64,000 nt of DNA, taken from Taenia hydatigena (Eukaryota; Platyhelminthes; Cestoda; Cyclophyllidea; Taeniidae). The notes under the pieces were generated by a model. The model did not search any database and was not told the origin of the DNA. It was given only the letters and a program-made list of their open reading frames with translations. How positions within the stretch are numbered: position 1 is the stretch's first letter; every line of letters starts with the position of its first letter. The DNA lies in NCBI GenBank assembly GCA_036345935.2, contig JADWOT020000002.1:13786442-13850441 (forward strand), read 5' to 3'. Below are positions 1 to 11,603 of the stretch, piece after piece. A program made the translations under genes and the position numbers.

Positions 1-691
1 AGAAGTCAACCGGAGGATGGAGTCAAAAGCAATCGTTCGAACTGACTAACACAAGTCTCTGCTTCACAATGCGTGGTTATGAAGTGCCACGTGTGCATTT
101 GACGAGCCCTCACAAATTACGCCGTGACATCGCAGCGAAGTGCAATGGGAAATTAAATGAACTTTTTAAAATCATGATGCTAATTGATTAAATGGAAGGC
201 TAAACTAATTGGTTACATAGTTCTCTGCTCCTTCTCGGTCGTCAACAATTTTAACAAGCGGTAGCTAAGGTTAACGTACTTGTTTGCACACTGGTCTACA
301 CTGATCGCGCCCAACACATTATAACTTCGTGACTCCAAGTTGATGGACAAGAAGTGTCTTGATAGATAAATTTGCTTGTGTAAACACATAATTTGGATAA
401 GTGGCACTTCGCCACACTAATTCTTACCGAACATAACTTGTCAACGTTTATGTACTCGCCTACAATACCGGTAGCGTTAAATGACCCGAAGTGCAGGTGA
501 CTCCAGTTAACGCATCATTGTAATCAAGCAAGCCGTCGATTTATGCGTACAGACTCATCGACTTCTGCAGTCTCCTTCGGTGCTCTTAGCAGTCAAGAAA
601 CCGTTTCCGAGAGTGTCTTGTAGCTTTGTCTGGGGACACCCCCACACTACACCAGTCCCCATTGCATTGAGCAGCTGCCATGGATTCCTGA
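1..691. other. No gene recognised
   Basis: No open frame with recognisable content, repeat or RNA gene could be supported in this left edge of the window. Confidence 0.5.
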
Positions 692-871
692 TTGGGCGGC
701 AATTCGTATTTGAGAGTTTATGAAGCCCACGTCCAGCAGCCTGAACATGAGATTGATTGCAAATGGAAAGAATACTTCTCCTCTGTGCTGTCCACCTTAT
801 CTACCAGCGAGTATTTGAAAAGTGAGCTGAGAAGGCTGGGATACAGGCATCTTTTGGATCGAAAGCTACAG
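692..871 (+). CDS. Putative internal exon, unrecognised
   Basis: An open frame without an ATG runs from just after a TGA (689-691) to a GT donor at 872. Its second half reads like a globular, charged helical protein (for example SEYLKSELRRLGYRHLLDRK), unlike the low-complexity frames around it. The left exon edge is uncertain: several AG acceptors lie between 710 and 740. I cannot name a family. No partner exon was identified on either side, so this may also be a chance frame. Confidence 0.25.
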
Positions 872-1245
872 GTACATTTCGGTCACTGCTCTCAATACCA
901 TGTCGCGGGCTACAAATAACTTCACAGACTTTCTTTTCCACTTCTTTTCTGATGACTTTATGACCAATGACACTACGACTTCGTGATTTTCATCAGTGGA
1001 AGATGAGAACATGCGCCGGAACAATTTCTCGGACAGTCGTACTTAAAGCAACACGGGCAGGTCTGCCCCATTCCAACCTCTGCTGCTCTACTTATGCGTA
1101 ATCAGTAGTAGTCACTCATTCATCATTCTAATTATTCTAATTGCTTGACTGCATTTATTCCTATTGACATGAGAGAAAGTGGGTGAACTCAAAACTTTAT
1201 CCTTTTCTGCAATAATGATAAATATTCTCATTTTCCATCGTGCAG

Positions 1246-1552
1246 ATCTTACTCTTTTCCTGTACGTGCAACTCAGCGTAGTTGACTTTCGGACGGTAAA
1301 GTGAAGTGGAAACCACCAGCTGAAACCAACGGTCACATTACAGACTGCGCCATCGAATGGGAGTCTCGAGGACAGATGGCAGAAAATTGTTCAACTCTCC
1401 TTAAGGAGTTTTCATGCCTTTACTCACCTGAGACCAAGACAACCTGTTTGCGCCTCTGTTCCTGCACACACTCAAGTGGCAGTACCGCTTTGGTTTCGAC
1501 GTGTTGGTCACCGCAGTAAATATGTGACAGTTACCGTTAAGCCCACATGTCA
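1246..1552 (+). pseudogene. EG95-family FN3 exon relic with frameshifts
   Basis: Starting right after an acceptor (GTGCAG, ending 1245), the DNA aligns base for base with exon 2 of the EG95-like copy at 57.4-59.2 kb for about 55 bases, then has a single-base deletion just before the GTGAAGTGG motif. Read with two frame changes it gives a full FN3 fold pattern: VQLSVVDF, then VKWKPPAETNGHITDCAIEW, then after the second shift (near 1425) LRPRQPVCASVPA and SKYVTVTVKP. The F-G strand motif matches the corresponding LEPGKVVYAAVAA of the later copy. Opposite strand to the main cluster; no convincing signal-peptide exon or hydrophobic tail exon was found beside it. A solo, decayed exon is the best reading; a diverged gene with assembly errors is possible. 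Confidence 0.65.
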
Positions 1553-2758
1553 GCACGTTTTTCACCCATCAATTGTCCAGTCTCCTCCTTCAGTTTAAAA
1601 ATTATGGAAACTCCATCCATTCGCATTGGTGAAATGATAAGGTCTTAGCTTTTAGGGGTAAAAAGACTCGATTGGATATGGACGATGCGATAATCACTTC
1701 GGGGAGTCTCTTTCGAAACTGCAGTGGGGAGCAAGCTTAACGCTGTCCCTCTGACACCGAATCTCTTCAAGTCATGATAAATGTGCCGAGAGAAGAAACA
1801 CAAAATTAGACTACTTTGAGTATCATCCTAAAAAAGCATTTTGTGAAGGCAATCTCAAATCAACGCAACGCAACGCTTCCACCCTTCCTGCATGCATTTA
1901 CTTCATTTGGCTAGTAGAATAGCGTTGCCATCTCAATGTCCTTTTACCTGCACATATGTTTAATAGCTTATTTTAGGTAAACAAATTGCATGCACGTTTG
2001 GTCTAAGCCGAATTCATCTGCAGTCACGTGTGCCTTTGCGCTCCTCAATGCTTTAAACCGGTATGCTGAGACGCAACGTCTTGTTCATTGCGAATTCTCC
2101 GCCTCCAACCTTCGCTCTTGCATGCATAATTGTGCAGCCAACCTCACAGCAACAATATTCATGCACTCGTGCATTTCTATCTGCTGGCTGATTCAACCAG
2201 AACTTCATGCATTCATTGCCATGTGCATGCATGTTGACATTCGATTCCACAAAAGGCCTACATTCCATAGCTTTATCACCTTACACAACAGTGAGAACAC
2301 GTCCCGATATTTTAATGCATTGATATGGACGTGACAATCCTCAGCAGTACTGATTGCCAAAACTGCTCACTGCCAAATAAAAGACGTATGACGATAGAGG
2401 AATCCAGTCGATTTTTGCCAGGAAGGAGACCTTGATGATAGAATCTGTCTCATCAACACACTGCCTGGGCAGCAAAACCAACTTCTTACACAAGCAATTA
2501 CGATGCAGTATAATGAATTGTAGCCAAATCAAAGTACACCACGAATGGGATACAAAATTTGAGTGAGTAAACGTGCAAACTATAGAAAAGAACTCCAAGA
2601 CGGGTGCTAGGACGGTGCTCACAACGACGAGATACAAGGCTGCACATGCATGTTCGAATGCACGCTTTAGGTAACAGGTGGTCTGATGGTAGCAGTTTCG
2701 TAACTGGGCGGAGCTAGCCAACTCCCAGCTAGGTGATACAATTTGACCCTCATTTAGT
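1553..2758. other. No gene recognised; ATGCAT-rich patch
   Basis: Non-coding in appearance. Around 1985-2265 the sequence is rich in GCATGC/ATGCAT words, so open frames appear on both strands with no protein-like content. Confidence 0.45.
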
Positions 2759-3317
2759 TGCTCCATTTCGTATGCGTTTCCCATACTAGCAGATGCATCT
2801 GCTGCAACACATCATGTTGACCCTACAGATTGTAAATGGAGGTAGAGAAGGGCACGACAGCATATGTTACGTCCAAAAGGATCAAAAGGCATTTAATCAA
2901 CATTTGGCTGCAACTCCTATGCAATCTATCTTGCCATACGCCGCACAACATCTCAACACTAGCCGATAACGAAAGGGACGCACACAAACTCTGCATTATT
3001 GTGTGTGTGTGAAGGTGATAATGAAGGCGAAACAGCGAGAAATGAGGCAGGATCAGTGCTTAGAGTCACTGCACTGAGAGATAAACTGTCCAGCTAGCTG
3101 CTTTCTTTTGTTTGCAATGAAGTGCAAGAACCACCAACCAAAATGCACACGCGCCGAACCTCGCAAATTGCTGACCCTCGAGGTCATCATCATGCATATC
3201 AGACACGCGGTATCGCAGACTCTCCAACCTGGAGGGTAGAGGGGCAGAGCAAACCCCGAACGAGAAAGCACCTTCCTTGAAGTCGCCTACGCGAACCTGA
3301 ATCGACTCGGCTTCTTC

Positions 3318-3620
3318 ATGTCATCCCAAAGGGACAACCTACCAGCACGCGAAGAGATTAATGAAACAAACCCACCATTTGAAACAGCGTATTTTACGAA
3401 GAAAATAATGACGTTGATTTCAAAGAAAACCGAATCCGTCGTGTATATTCCCAAGTTCTACCGTATCAGTATATGCGCTTTGGCCAGCAAGCCCACATCG
3501 CATGCAGCAAAAGGTACATTTTGTGCTATCGTTTGGGGGGACGGCAATTCTAGGGCGTCACTCTATGTGTTTGCGCCCTCAGTTATGCCTTACTGTTTCA
3601 TGGAACACTGCGTTAGCTGA
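3318..3620 (+). CDS. Coding-like frame, unrecognised (arm 1)
   Basis: A 100-residue frame starts with MSSQRDNLPAREEINETNPP. In-frame codons upstream of the ATG stay open, with FLEVAYANLNRLGFF, so the true start may be earlier or it may be an exon. It weakly resembles the frame at 15915-16169 (minus): both share SS near the start, an NEINET/EEINET motif and a hydrophobic strand pattern after it. An identical copy sits in arm 2 (13258-13560). No family recognised. Confidence 0.25.
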   Translation: MSSQRDNLPAREEINETNPPFETAYFTKKIMTLISKKTESVVYIPKFYRISICALASKPTSHAAKGTFCAIVWGDGNSRASLYVFAPSVMPYCFMEHCVS

Positions 3621-3739
3621 ATTTTACGCTCACTACCACCAATCGTAAGCCCGCAACCAAGAAACAGCTACTAGTAGACAGGCTTGACTGAGCTGACCGG
3701 GTGCCTCAGGACCAGTGTCCATTGGCCAGTCTCAAGGCA

Positions 3740-4430
3740 CACGCAAGCACGCACACATGATGCATGTATGCATGTATGTATGGTATGTGAGCGCGGTGAT
3801 GCACCTGCGTCGGACATCAGAGCCATCCGTGAGGTGACCTTTCCGCCAGCCTAAACGGCTGGGGATGGAACGGATTCGGGTCACTCGCGCCCATAGGCCA
3901 TCCAGGTTGTAACAAATGGCTACTCAAATTTTAACACGTTAGTCTGCATTTTCTACAAAATACTCAGCTAATATTAGAGCCAGCTTGAGTACTGCATTAA
4001 AGGTTTCCTTTATTGCTGTCCAGTAAATATGAGAGTGGTGATATTTTTAGCCCAATATGTATGAGTGAATTAGTATGCGTCACTGCATGTGGTTAATCTG
4101 GAAAAGGGTGATGTGACGATGAAGTCACAATGGTATCCCTTTTTGCGGCACCTAATTGATGCATTTTGGTGGAGAGCTGCAGATGTTTGCATGACCGTAT
4201 GTCCGGAAGCGTATGCGACCAGTGATCTAGGTTTGGCCTGTTTGGCGTCTGTGTGTGTGTGTGTGTGTGTGAAATGGTTTGTGGTCAACCTAAGAGACAG
4301 AAACTGTGGTAAGGTCCAGCTCCATGAATGGACGCCAGCGCTGACTACATCCAACAGCTCCATCTATCCACTCCGAACTGCAAATCACCTGTCTCAACTG
4401 GATTCGAGGTGAAGAAGTGCATGCAACGTT
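3740..4430 (+). repeat. Dispersed repeat R1, copy A
   Basis: About 690 bp. Its left half (to about 4160) is clearly related to 14117-14530 (shared landmarks include the AGCCCAATATG word at 4051 and 14414). Its right half (from about 4165) is related to 9535-9780 (shared CAGCTCCATGAATGGAC). It includes a (GT)10 run at 4251-4270. The inverse copy in arm 2 is 12448-13138. No protein is recognised in it. Confidence 0.8.
4251..4270 (+). repeat. (GT)10 microsatellite
   Basis: Ten GT units within R1 copy A. The mirror tract in arm 2 (about 12608-12627) has the same unit number. Confidence 0.95.
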
Positions 4431-5274
4431 TAATGTTGTGGTTAAACAAGGCAGGCCATTGTTGATACCGCCGTAAATTACTCCAAATTTGTTTGACATG
4501 TCTATAAAGAAGTACCGGTTGAAAATCACTGTCAAAGCAATTTCTGATTTCTCAGTGGAATTCAGCTATTGTCCTTCCATGTCGTTCTGAGCTCTACCGG
4601 CATGAAGGAAGGCTTATCATATTTGTGGCGAGAACCTCATCGTCTGTGCGTGTAGAAGTACTCGTGTGCCGCCGATGTGATAGTAAAGCCTTTCCATGCG
4701 CATGTCTAATGCATTCGTGGCACGTCGTCGTCCCACTATACTGACGTGGTCAAAACGAGTGCGTGTCACGAGAGTTGGCGAGAGGCAGACGAAGATAGTT
4801 GCTGTGATGGCTTCTGATGTCTAACTCTGTAGATTTTAAGATCTCGCAAATTATGCTAGTATCATTGCATTTTGTTGCCAGTTTATGTCGGTGACTGCCA
4901 CATTGCGCATTTGATTGATTCGGGGCATCCTTTAGCTACATCTTTTCACCAAATCCCACTTTGCATTCAGCAACAAGTCTTTTAATTCTAGCACATGAAT
5001 ATGTATTGCATTGTTATTCATGATACCGCCTTCGATGCCCACACGCATACCGTTTAAAATAGATTAAGATGCATACAAAACATTCCCACCACACTTGATG
5101 AACCAATTCAAACCGCCAGACAGAGCACCATCCTTCTCACCAACACAATGAACAGAGAAGCACACAGCAAATAAGCCATTCCATCCACTACACCATCTAC
5201 TGGAAACTTCCTGCCACAAAAGTAACTTCACACCTCACTTATTTAATTAGCAGACCAGTCTACGTAGTAATCAG

Positions 5275-5384
5275 TTAGTCCAGCTCGAAATGAGGATCCA
5301 CATTCACTGGCCTTCTGTAGTCCATAATCACATGCAGCACTTGGTTGGTGAGGTAGTCGAGTCTTCGCAGTCCTGCAGTCACCC
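5275..5384 (-). CDS. Putative terminal exon, unrecognised (arm 1)
   Basis: Behind a pyrimidine-rich acceptor (TTTTCTGGTCAG) comes a short open frame with well-formed protein content (VTAGLRRLDYLTNQVLHVIM, then RRPVNVDPHFELD) and a TAA stop. The frame is also open upstream of the acceptor. Identical sequence occurs in arm 2 (11494-11603). No domain recognised; the exon model is an inference from splice signals only. Confidence 0.3.
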
Positions 5385-5793
5385 CTGACCAGAAAATAAC
5401 TGTGGAGTGATTCAAAGGAAAGCGAGTTATTTGGTTAAGAAAAGTCATCAGAAGAATGAAGTGGGAACTGGGTACATGGCACAAGTAGTAATTGATCAGT
5501 TGTCAAGTTCACTACTCCTCTAATGCATTTCACCTGGTAACCTACATCGGTGCTCTCAAACGCACTACACGCCCCTATTTAGCCCCAGTGCACTTAACAA
5601 CTGTGTCGTGCTTCCACCCTTTAACATAGACGATACATCTCACTCTCTAAACATCCTTCTCATAGTGTGCGCCTACGCTTCTGCTCCTGTTCATAGCAGA
5701 AGATACTATGGACGAGAAGCATGTCAACTACATCGATAGCGTAAGCTCCAACCATCGCGGCTTGATCCTACTCTTTCTCTCCTAACTCATCAC

Positions 5794-5878
5794 CAGATAA
5801 ACATGGAAGGGAGAGGCGTAGCAGTTGAGCAACCAGATCAGCTGGTCAACGGAGGCCGCCGCGACAGCACCATTGCTG
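5794..5878 (-). CDS. Putative internal exon, unrecognised (arm 1)
   Basis: An 85-nt segment between an acceptor (AATGTGCAG) and a GTGATG donor reads as SSNGAVAAASVDQLIWLLNC followed by YASPFHVYL. The pattern recalls the start of RasGEF N-terminal modules, but this is too short to assign. The same sequence lies in arm 2 (11000-11084). It may belong with the terminal exon at 5275-5384, same strand. Confidence 0.25.
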
Positions 5879-6395
5879 CTGCACATTAAACACTGGAAGC
5901 TCAACCATGAAGCCAAGCATAACAGCCCAAAACCACTAACATGACACCTCCTATCCACATGCAGTCAAAACTCCCTGATTTCTTACTCACGTACCTGCAA
6001 ACCCATCAACTGATCTGTCCACTCCTCTCCACAAAAACAGACGGTTAATGTGACAACGAATTTTATTTAAGCAAAGTGAGATGTTCAGAATACACGGATG
6101 AGACAGCCCCAAGTATCACTTACGCAAGCTCCACCAAATTATTGCGAGCATTATTTGCACAGCGAGATTGAAACATCCTGTAGACGTCCAGAGCCAAATA
6201 ATATGAATTCGTGTTCTAGTGCGGCGCACAGCAATGACGAATGCCAACTATTAAAGCAAGTCCGCATTTGTTCATGCAAAATAACACCAAAATAGGGACG
6301 GTGGCGATAACAACGACGAAAACACATCCATCGACACACACTTGCAGTCGATACTACTTAGCAAAACATCCAACAGACACACTATTATGCACTTG

Positions 6396-6722
6396 TCACT
6401 TGTCCCCTTCGCGCACATTGCATTGATTTTGTAGCCACATCCCACAGCACTCACACCCATGCGTGTGAGAGCACATCAATCCACTTTCCTTCCACTGGCT
6501 TCCATCACTCGTCGCTCCACAGGGCAATCGATGAAGAGGTGGACGTTGTGAGAATATGGCCTGCATTGCTGTTCGCGACAACACAGAGATGGGTGCATTC
6601 CAACTCCGAGTTGGTGAGTGGAGGTGTTGGGTGCTACCTGTAGTTCTGTTCGTCCACGGACCAGCGTCGCATCGCACCTTGATTGCACACGCACAACTGG
6701 ACCAACGGCACGACCACAGCAC
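6396..6722 (-). mobile_element. Possible LINE ORF2 C-terminal fragment (arm 1)
   Basis: The frame at 6476-6694 ends in a Cys/His pattern, CCREQQC followed by HLFIDCPVERR, preceded by HQLGVGMHPSL. This resembles the knuckle-like tail found after reverse transcriptase in non-LTR retrotransposons. Only this short tail is visible and neighbouring frames are broken, so the call is tentative. The mirror copy is 10156-10482. Confidence 0.25.
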
Positions 6723-6891
6723 AGATCACACCCACTGCACTGGCATCACCTCAGTCGTTGCGACCATATGCAACTGCATATATAGACGTGAGGACCTACG
6801 GGACACCCCTATTTTGTCAGTGTCGACCAATCCGATGGCGCCAATCGGCATAGCGATATGACGCATCAACACGACGCGTTGTGACCTCGAG

Positions 6892-7006
6892 TCCTCACAC
6901 CACGTGATATGAATCACGACATTTTTTCTCCAAATTATGTCATTTACGGCGACGCAGACTGCACGATCCACCACATAGAGGTCGAAGTTACGCACTCATT
7001 ATGATG
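6892..7006 (+). repeat. Diverged inner end of arm 1
   Basis: This 115-bp end pairs with 9872-9986 with 10 mismatches and no indel, in contrast to the identical remainder of the arm. It may be an older short inverted repeat that existed before the long arms formed. Confidence 0.85.
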
Positions 7007-9871
7007 CTCTCACGACTGGTAATAGTTTGTCTGAACATTTATCCACACGATGATGTGTTAAAAGCTCATATGCAGCAGCAACATTGTCGGCTGTCATATT
7101 CTTCTTTGCCCTCCTTGTCTGGGCATGCGGTAGGAGTGGATGGATGTGGTTTTGTTAGAGATGTTGGAGCCTACGACACTTGTAGTTTTACAGCCACTCT
7201 GTAAATAATATCTTCTACTAACAGCATGCGCAAACCTTAGAGATTACAGCATCGAATTCTTTTATCCTCACCGCATCAATCCGATTTTAGTTTTTGCAGG
7301 CTCATGAATAAAGTCACAGATCTACTTCCTACTTTGCCGACGAGCAGGTTATTAAAACAACAAACTTGGCAGGGCATCATGACTACAGTGTTGGTGGCTT
7401 CATCTCCTCCTCCATCAGTGTCTAATTACTGAATGGTCTAAACTCACCTCGCTTGTTGGATATATAGTCAGATTGCATTTATTATTGCGCATCTGCGAAT
7501 AAACTTTATGAAAATTTGACGTTCTCGATAGTAAGTGTAAGCGCACAACTCTTTTATTTACGCAAGTATACTTAACACAACTGTCTACGCCTTAAATGAA
7601 ATTGACTATCCTCTGACATAAACCTGCTGCCACACAATTTCATCCTTATACGAAAATGATCTCTACATTACTACTTCAAGAGGCTCATTAGAAGTTTGCA
7701 TTCGTAATGATTAATAAGTTGACAGCAAGTATCCATGTTGCCGTCAAATCGCTGGCTTTATGTGATGAATAGTGTTTTGGCACTAGCTAGAAAGCAGCCT
7801 GAGTTGGGGGCATATTTATGGGTCCCTTTTGCCTCACCCAGTATAAACAAAGGCTGATAATCTTGCATTGCAGAAGGTGCTGAAGAAACAAGTAAGATTT
7901 TCACCGTGCCTGTTTTTTTTTAATGCAAAGACTTCATAAGAATCCATTAAGGCACGTGTGTCAAGTAAGGAAAAGGAAGGCGCAAAACATCTTGGTACTA
8001 GTTGCCGGTCGAATTCGGGTGTCCTGGCTGCAAGCGATTTCTTAGTCAAAACTGTGGGATTAGAAGAGCTCACTTCACTGTGGCTAAATCAAGCTACTTT
8101 ATTCTCGCAGAACCTTCTGCGCGCATTGGGCAGATACACGACTGTGATGGTGATGGGGGCATCAGTCGGCCTCTCTTACCATGCTAGCACCAAAGGTCCA
8201 TTCGGTGGCCTATTCAATGATTACATTTGATCTCACCTTTAGATGGCTCTTTGTTCAAGGTTTGATATCACTTATGCTGTAGTTGATGCATCAAATGAAA
8301 CCTGTGGTATGGGTATTGCGGAAGTCAAAACTGACTGAGTGGCTGCACGACGCCAAAGGCATAGAAGCATTGTACTCATTAACTTAAAAGACAAGGTACG
8401 GAAGAGGGGAAATTGAAGGAAGTCTTTGCACAGCGCCGACGCTTTATCGTGCCACCATGAAATTACGGAATGAATTCATGCCTAAGTCTACTTCTTCGTG
8501 CTGTCGCTGTTGCCGTTGTCTATCTTATTCATCCTAAAGCGTTCGTGAATGTCATTAGCTTTATTAGTTCCTAATTAGCGAGGGTTTTAGTAGCGTTTGT
8601 GCCGGTGTGAATTCAGCTTAAAATATTGTTGATGAAACTCAAAGCTCTTCTCATCTCTCATAGGAGATTGATGTTTAGAAGATGCTTCCCCTCCCATAAA
8701 TTGATGATTCCTCTGCCCTAATTTTCCGTCATCCTCGGTGTCGACTGATGTCTACTTGTAAGTGTCACGTGAATACATTAGCTGGAGGCATAAAAATTGT
8801 AGACAGAAGGCTCAGAGCATTTTGGCATAAATTAAATATCACCTCTTTACTCATGCTCAGAGAGGAATAGATAGGAGGATGTGGCTGTGAATCTAGCTAA
8901 AGATCTGTCCATTGAAGGCGAAACAAATAGATAAGACATGAGACTACTATCAATGGATTAGGCGAATAGGACTAGAAACCCACGCAGTCCTGACCGCGAC
9001 TTGGCTACTGTCAGAGGTATTTTCTACAGACAGGCGGCTAATTGAGACCAAGTCGCTTGAGAAAAATCAAGTCGCGTGGACTAACGAGTGTATACCCAAT
9101 CGGTCCAAGTGGAATGCTTCCGTAAGATAACCGAGTATTAAACGATCCCACTTATTTTACTCTCACACCCTAAAAGGCCACCATAACAATTGAGATTGGG
9201 TTTCACAAGTCACTGATGATATACTAGACGGCAGAGCTCCAGTTACTGCCACGAAGCGCCACAATTGTCGCCACCTCACTTCCTCTCCACCGCAATACAA
9301 AGCTTAATGTCAACCGGCACAGGACAGTCAGATTCGTAACCTCTATGAGGTGAATTGAAGGTGTAGAGCAGAGGAAAGCCAAAACTCAGAAATGGTAGGA
9401 AAATCGTGATGACACATCACGTGGCGTGAGGCCACCACTCGTGACCTGGGCACAGGATTCCCCATCTCGTCTTATCAGAACACCATGCTGACTCACCTTT
9501 TCAGACTGACTCAACCGGTCCTTGGGTTGACGACACGGATAGCTGCAGATGCTTGCATGCCCGTATGCTCAGGTGCGCATCTAGTCAGTGGTCTGCACAT
9601 GGTCTGTTCAGTGTGTGTGTTTGCGTTCAGGTCGACCTGAGAGTAAACAACTGTGGCAAGGCTCAGCTCCATGAATGGACACAAACGCAGATCGCACCCA
9701 ACAGCTCCATCCTTCAATTCTGAAACTCAAGGTCCCTGTCTAAGCTGGATTCGAGGTAGAAAACGCACGACTCGCTACAAACCACCTACTACTTACATCC
9801 CAGTGAGATTAAGTGATTCACGCTAGACACTTTGGACAAATATACAGGCAAACAATTAGTAGCAGTAACAA
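7007..9871. other. Spacer between the inverted arms
   Basis: 2865 bp without a convincing gene. Frames around 7834-8230 on both strands overlap and look random. The only recognised content is the right half of R1 at 9535-9780. Confidence 0.6.
9535..9780 (+). repeat. Dispersed repeat R1, copy C (right half only)
   Basis: Related to 4165-4430 through shared words such as GCTCCATGAATGGAC, CCAACAGCTCCATC and CTGGATTCGAGGT. It is clearly more diverged from copy A than the two arm copies are from each other, so it predates the arms. Confidence 0.75.
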
Positions 9872-10155
9872 CATCATAATGAGTGCGTAACTTCGACCTG
9901 CATGTGGTGAATCGTGCAGTCTGCGTAGCCGTAAATGATATAATTTGAATAAAAAGTGTCGTGATTCATACCACGTGGTGTGAGGGCTCGAGGTCACAAC
10001 GCGTCGTGTTGATGCGTCATATCGCTATGCCGATTGGCGCCATCGGATTGGTCGACACTGACAAAATAGGGGTGTCCCGTAGGTCCTCACGTCTATATAT
10101 GCAGTTGCATATGGTCGCAACGACTGAGGTGATGCCAGTGCAGTGGGTGTGATCT

Positions 10156-10482
10156 GTGCTGTGGTCGTGCCGTTGGTCCAGTTGTGCGTGTGCAATCAAG
10201 GTGCGATGCGACGCTGGTCCGTGGACGAACAGAACTACAGGTAGCACCCAACACCTCCACTCACCAACTCGGAGTTGGAATGCACCCATCTCTGTGTTGT
10301 CGCGAACAGCAATGCAGGCCATATTCTCACAACGTCCACCTCTTCATCGATTGCCCTGTGGAGCGACGAGTGATGGAAGCCAGTGGAAGGAAAGTGGATT
10401 GATGTGCTCTCACACGCATGGGTGTGAGTGCTGTGGGATGTGGCTACAAAATCAATGCAATGTGCGCGAAGGGGACAAGTGA
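10156..10482 (+). mobile_element. Possible LINE ORF2 C-terminal fragment (arm 2)
   Basis: Mirror of 6396-6722 with identical translation. Confidence 0.25.
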
Positions 10483-10999
10483 CAAGTGCATAATAGTGTG
10501 TCTGTTGGATGTTTTGCTAAGTAGTATCGACTGCAAGTGTGTGTCGATGGATGTGTTTTCGTCGTTGTTATCGCCACCGTCCCTATTTTGGTGTTATTTT
10601 GCATGAACAAATGCGGACTTGCTTTAATAGTTGGCATTCGTCATTGCTGTGCGCCGCACTAGAACACGAATTCATATTATTTGGCTCTGGACGTCTACAG
10701 GATGTTTCAATCTCGCTGTGCAAATAATGCTCGCAATAATTTGGTGGAGCTTGCGTAAGTGATACTTGGGGCTGTCTCATCCGTGTATTCTGAACATCTC
10801 ACTTTGCTTAAATAAAATTCGTTGTCACATTAACCGTCTGTTTTTGTGGAGAGGAGTGGACAGATCAGTTGATGGGTTTGCAGGTACGTGAGTAAGAAAT
10901 CAGGGAGTTTTGACTGCATGTGGATAGGAGGTGTCATGTTAGTGGTTTTGGGCTGTTATGCTTGGCTTCATGGTTGAGCTTCCAGTGTTTAATGTGCAG

Positions 11000-11084
11000 C
11001 AGCAATGGTGCTGTCGCGGCGGCCTCCGTTGACCAGCTGATCTGGTTGCTCAACTGCTACGCCTCTCCCTTCCATGTTTATCTG
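11000..11084 (+). CDS. Putative internal exon, unrecognised (arm 2)
   Basis: Mirror of 5794-5878. Confidence 0.25.
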
Positions 11085-11493
11085 GTGATGAGTTAGGAGA
11101 GAAAGAGTAGGATCAAGCCGCGATGGTTGGAGCTTACGCTATCGATGTAGTTGACATGCTTCTCGTCCATAGTATCTTCTGCTATGAACAGGAGCAGAAG
11201 CGTAGGCGCACACTATGAGAAGGATGTTTAGAGAGTGAGATGTATCGTCTATGTTAAAGGGTGGAAGCACGACACAGTTGTTAAGTGCACTGGGGCTAAA
11301 TAGGGGCGTGTAGTGCGTTTGAGAGCACCGATGTAGGTTACCAGGTGAAATGCATTAGAGGAGTAGTGAACTTGACAACTGATCAATTACTACTTGTGCC
11401 ATGTACCCAGTTCCCACTTCATTCTTCTGATGACTTTTCTTAACCAAATAACTCGCTTTCCTTTGAATCACTCCACAGTTATTTTCTGGTCAG

Positions 11494-11603
11494 GGGTGAC
11501 TGCAGGACTGCGAAGACTCGACTACCTCACCAACCAAGTGCTGCATGTGATTATGGACTACAGAAGGCCAGTGAATGTGGATCCTCATTTCGAGCTGGAC
11601 TAA
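11494..11603 (+). CDS. Putative terminal exon, unrecognised (arm 2)
   Basis: Mirror of 5275-5384 with identical translation. Confidence 0.3.

Larger units (their letters stand above)
2759..7006 (+). repeat. Long inverted repeat, arm 1
   Basis: Position x here pairs with position 16878-x on the opposite strand of arm 2 (9872-14119), over 4248 bp with no net insertion or deletion. Stretches compared directly at both ends and in the middle are identical up to 6891, including a (GT)10 run at 4251-4270 and a shorter GT run at 3000. From 6892 to 7006 there are 10 mismatches in 115 bp. The pairing stops at 2758/14120 and at 7007/9871. No target-site duplication or transposase frame was seen. It carries R1 copy A, coding-like exons near 5.3-5.9 kb and a retroelement-like fragment at 6.4-6.7 kb. 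Confidence 0.95.

Noticed and set aside
1990..2334. 114-residue open frame
   Set aside because: Driven by ATGCAT-rich DNA with frames open on both strands and no protein-like pattern.
7834..8230. Overlapping open frames in the palindrome spacer
   Set aside because: Frames open in several phases on both strands, no splice context or recognisable motif.
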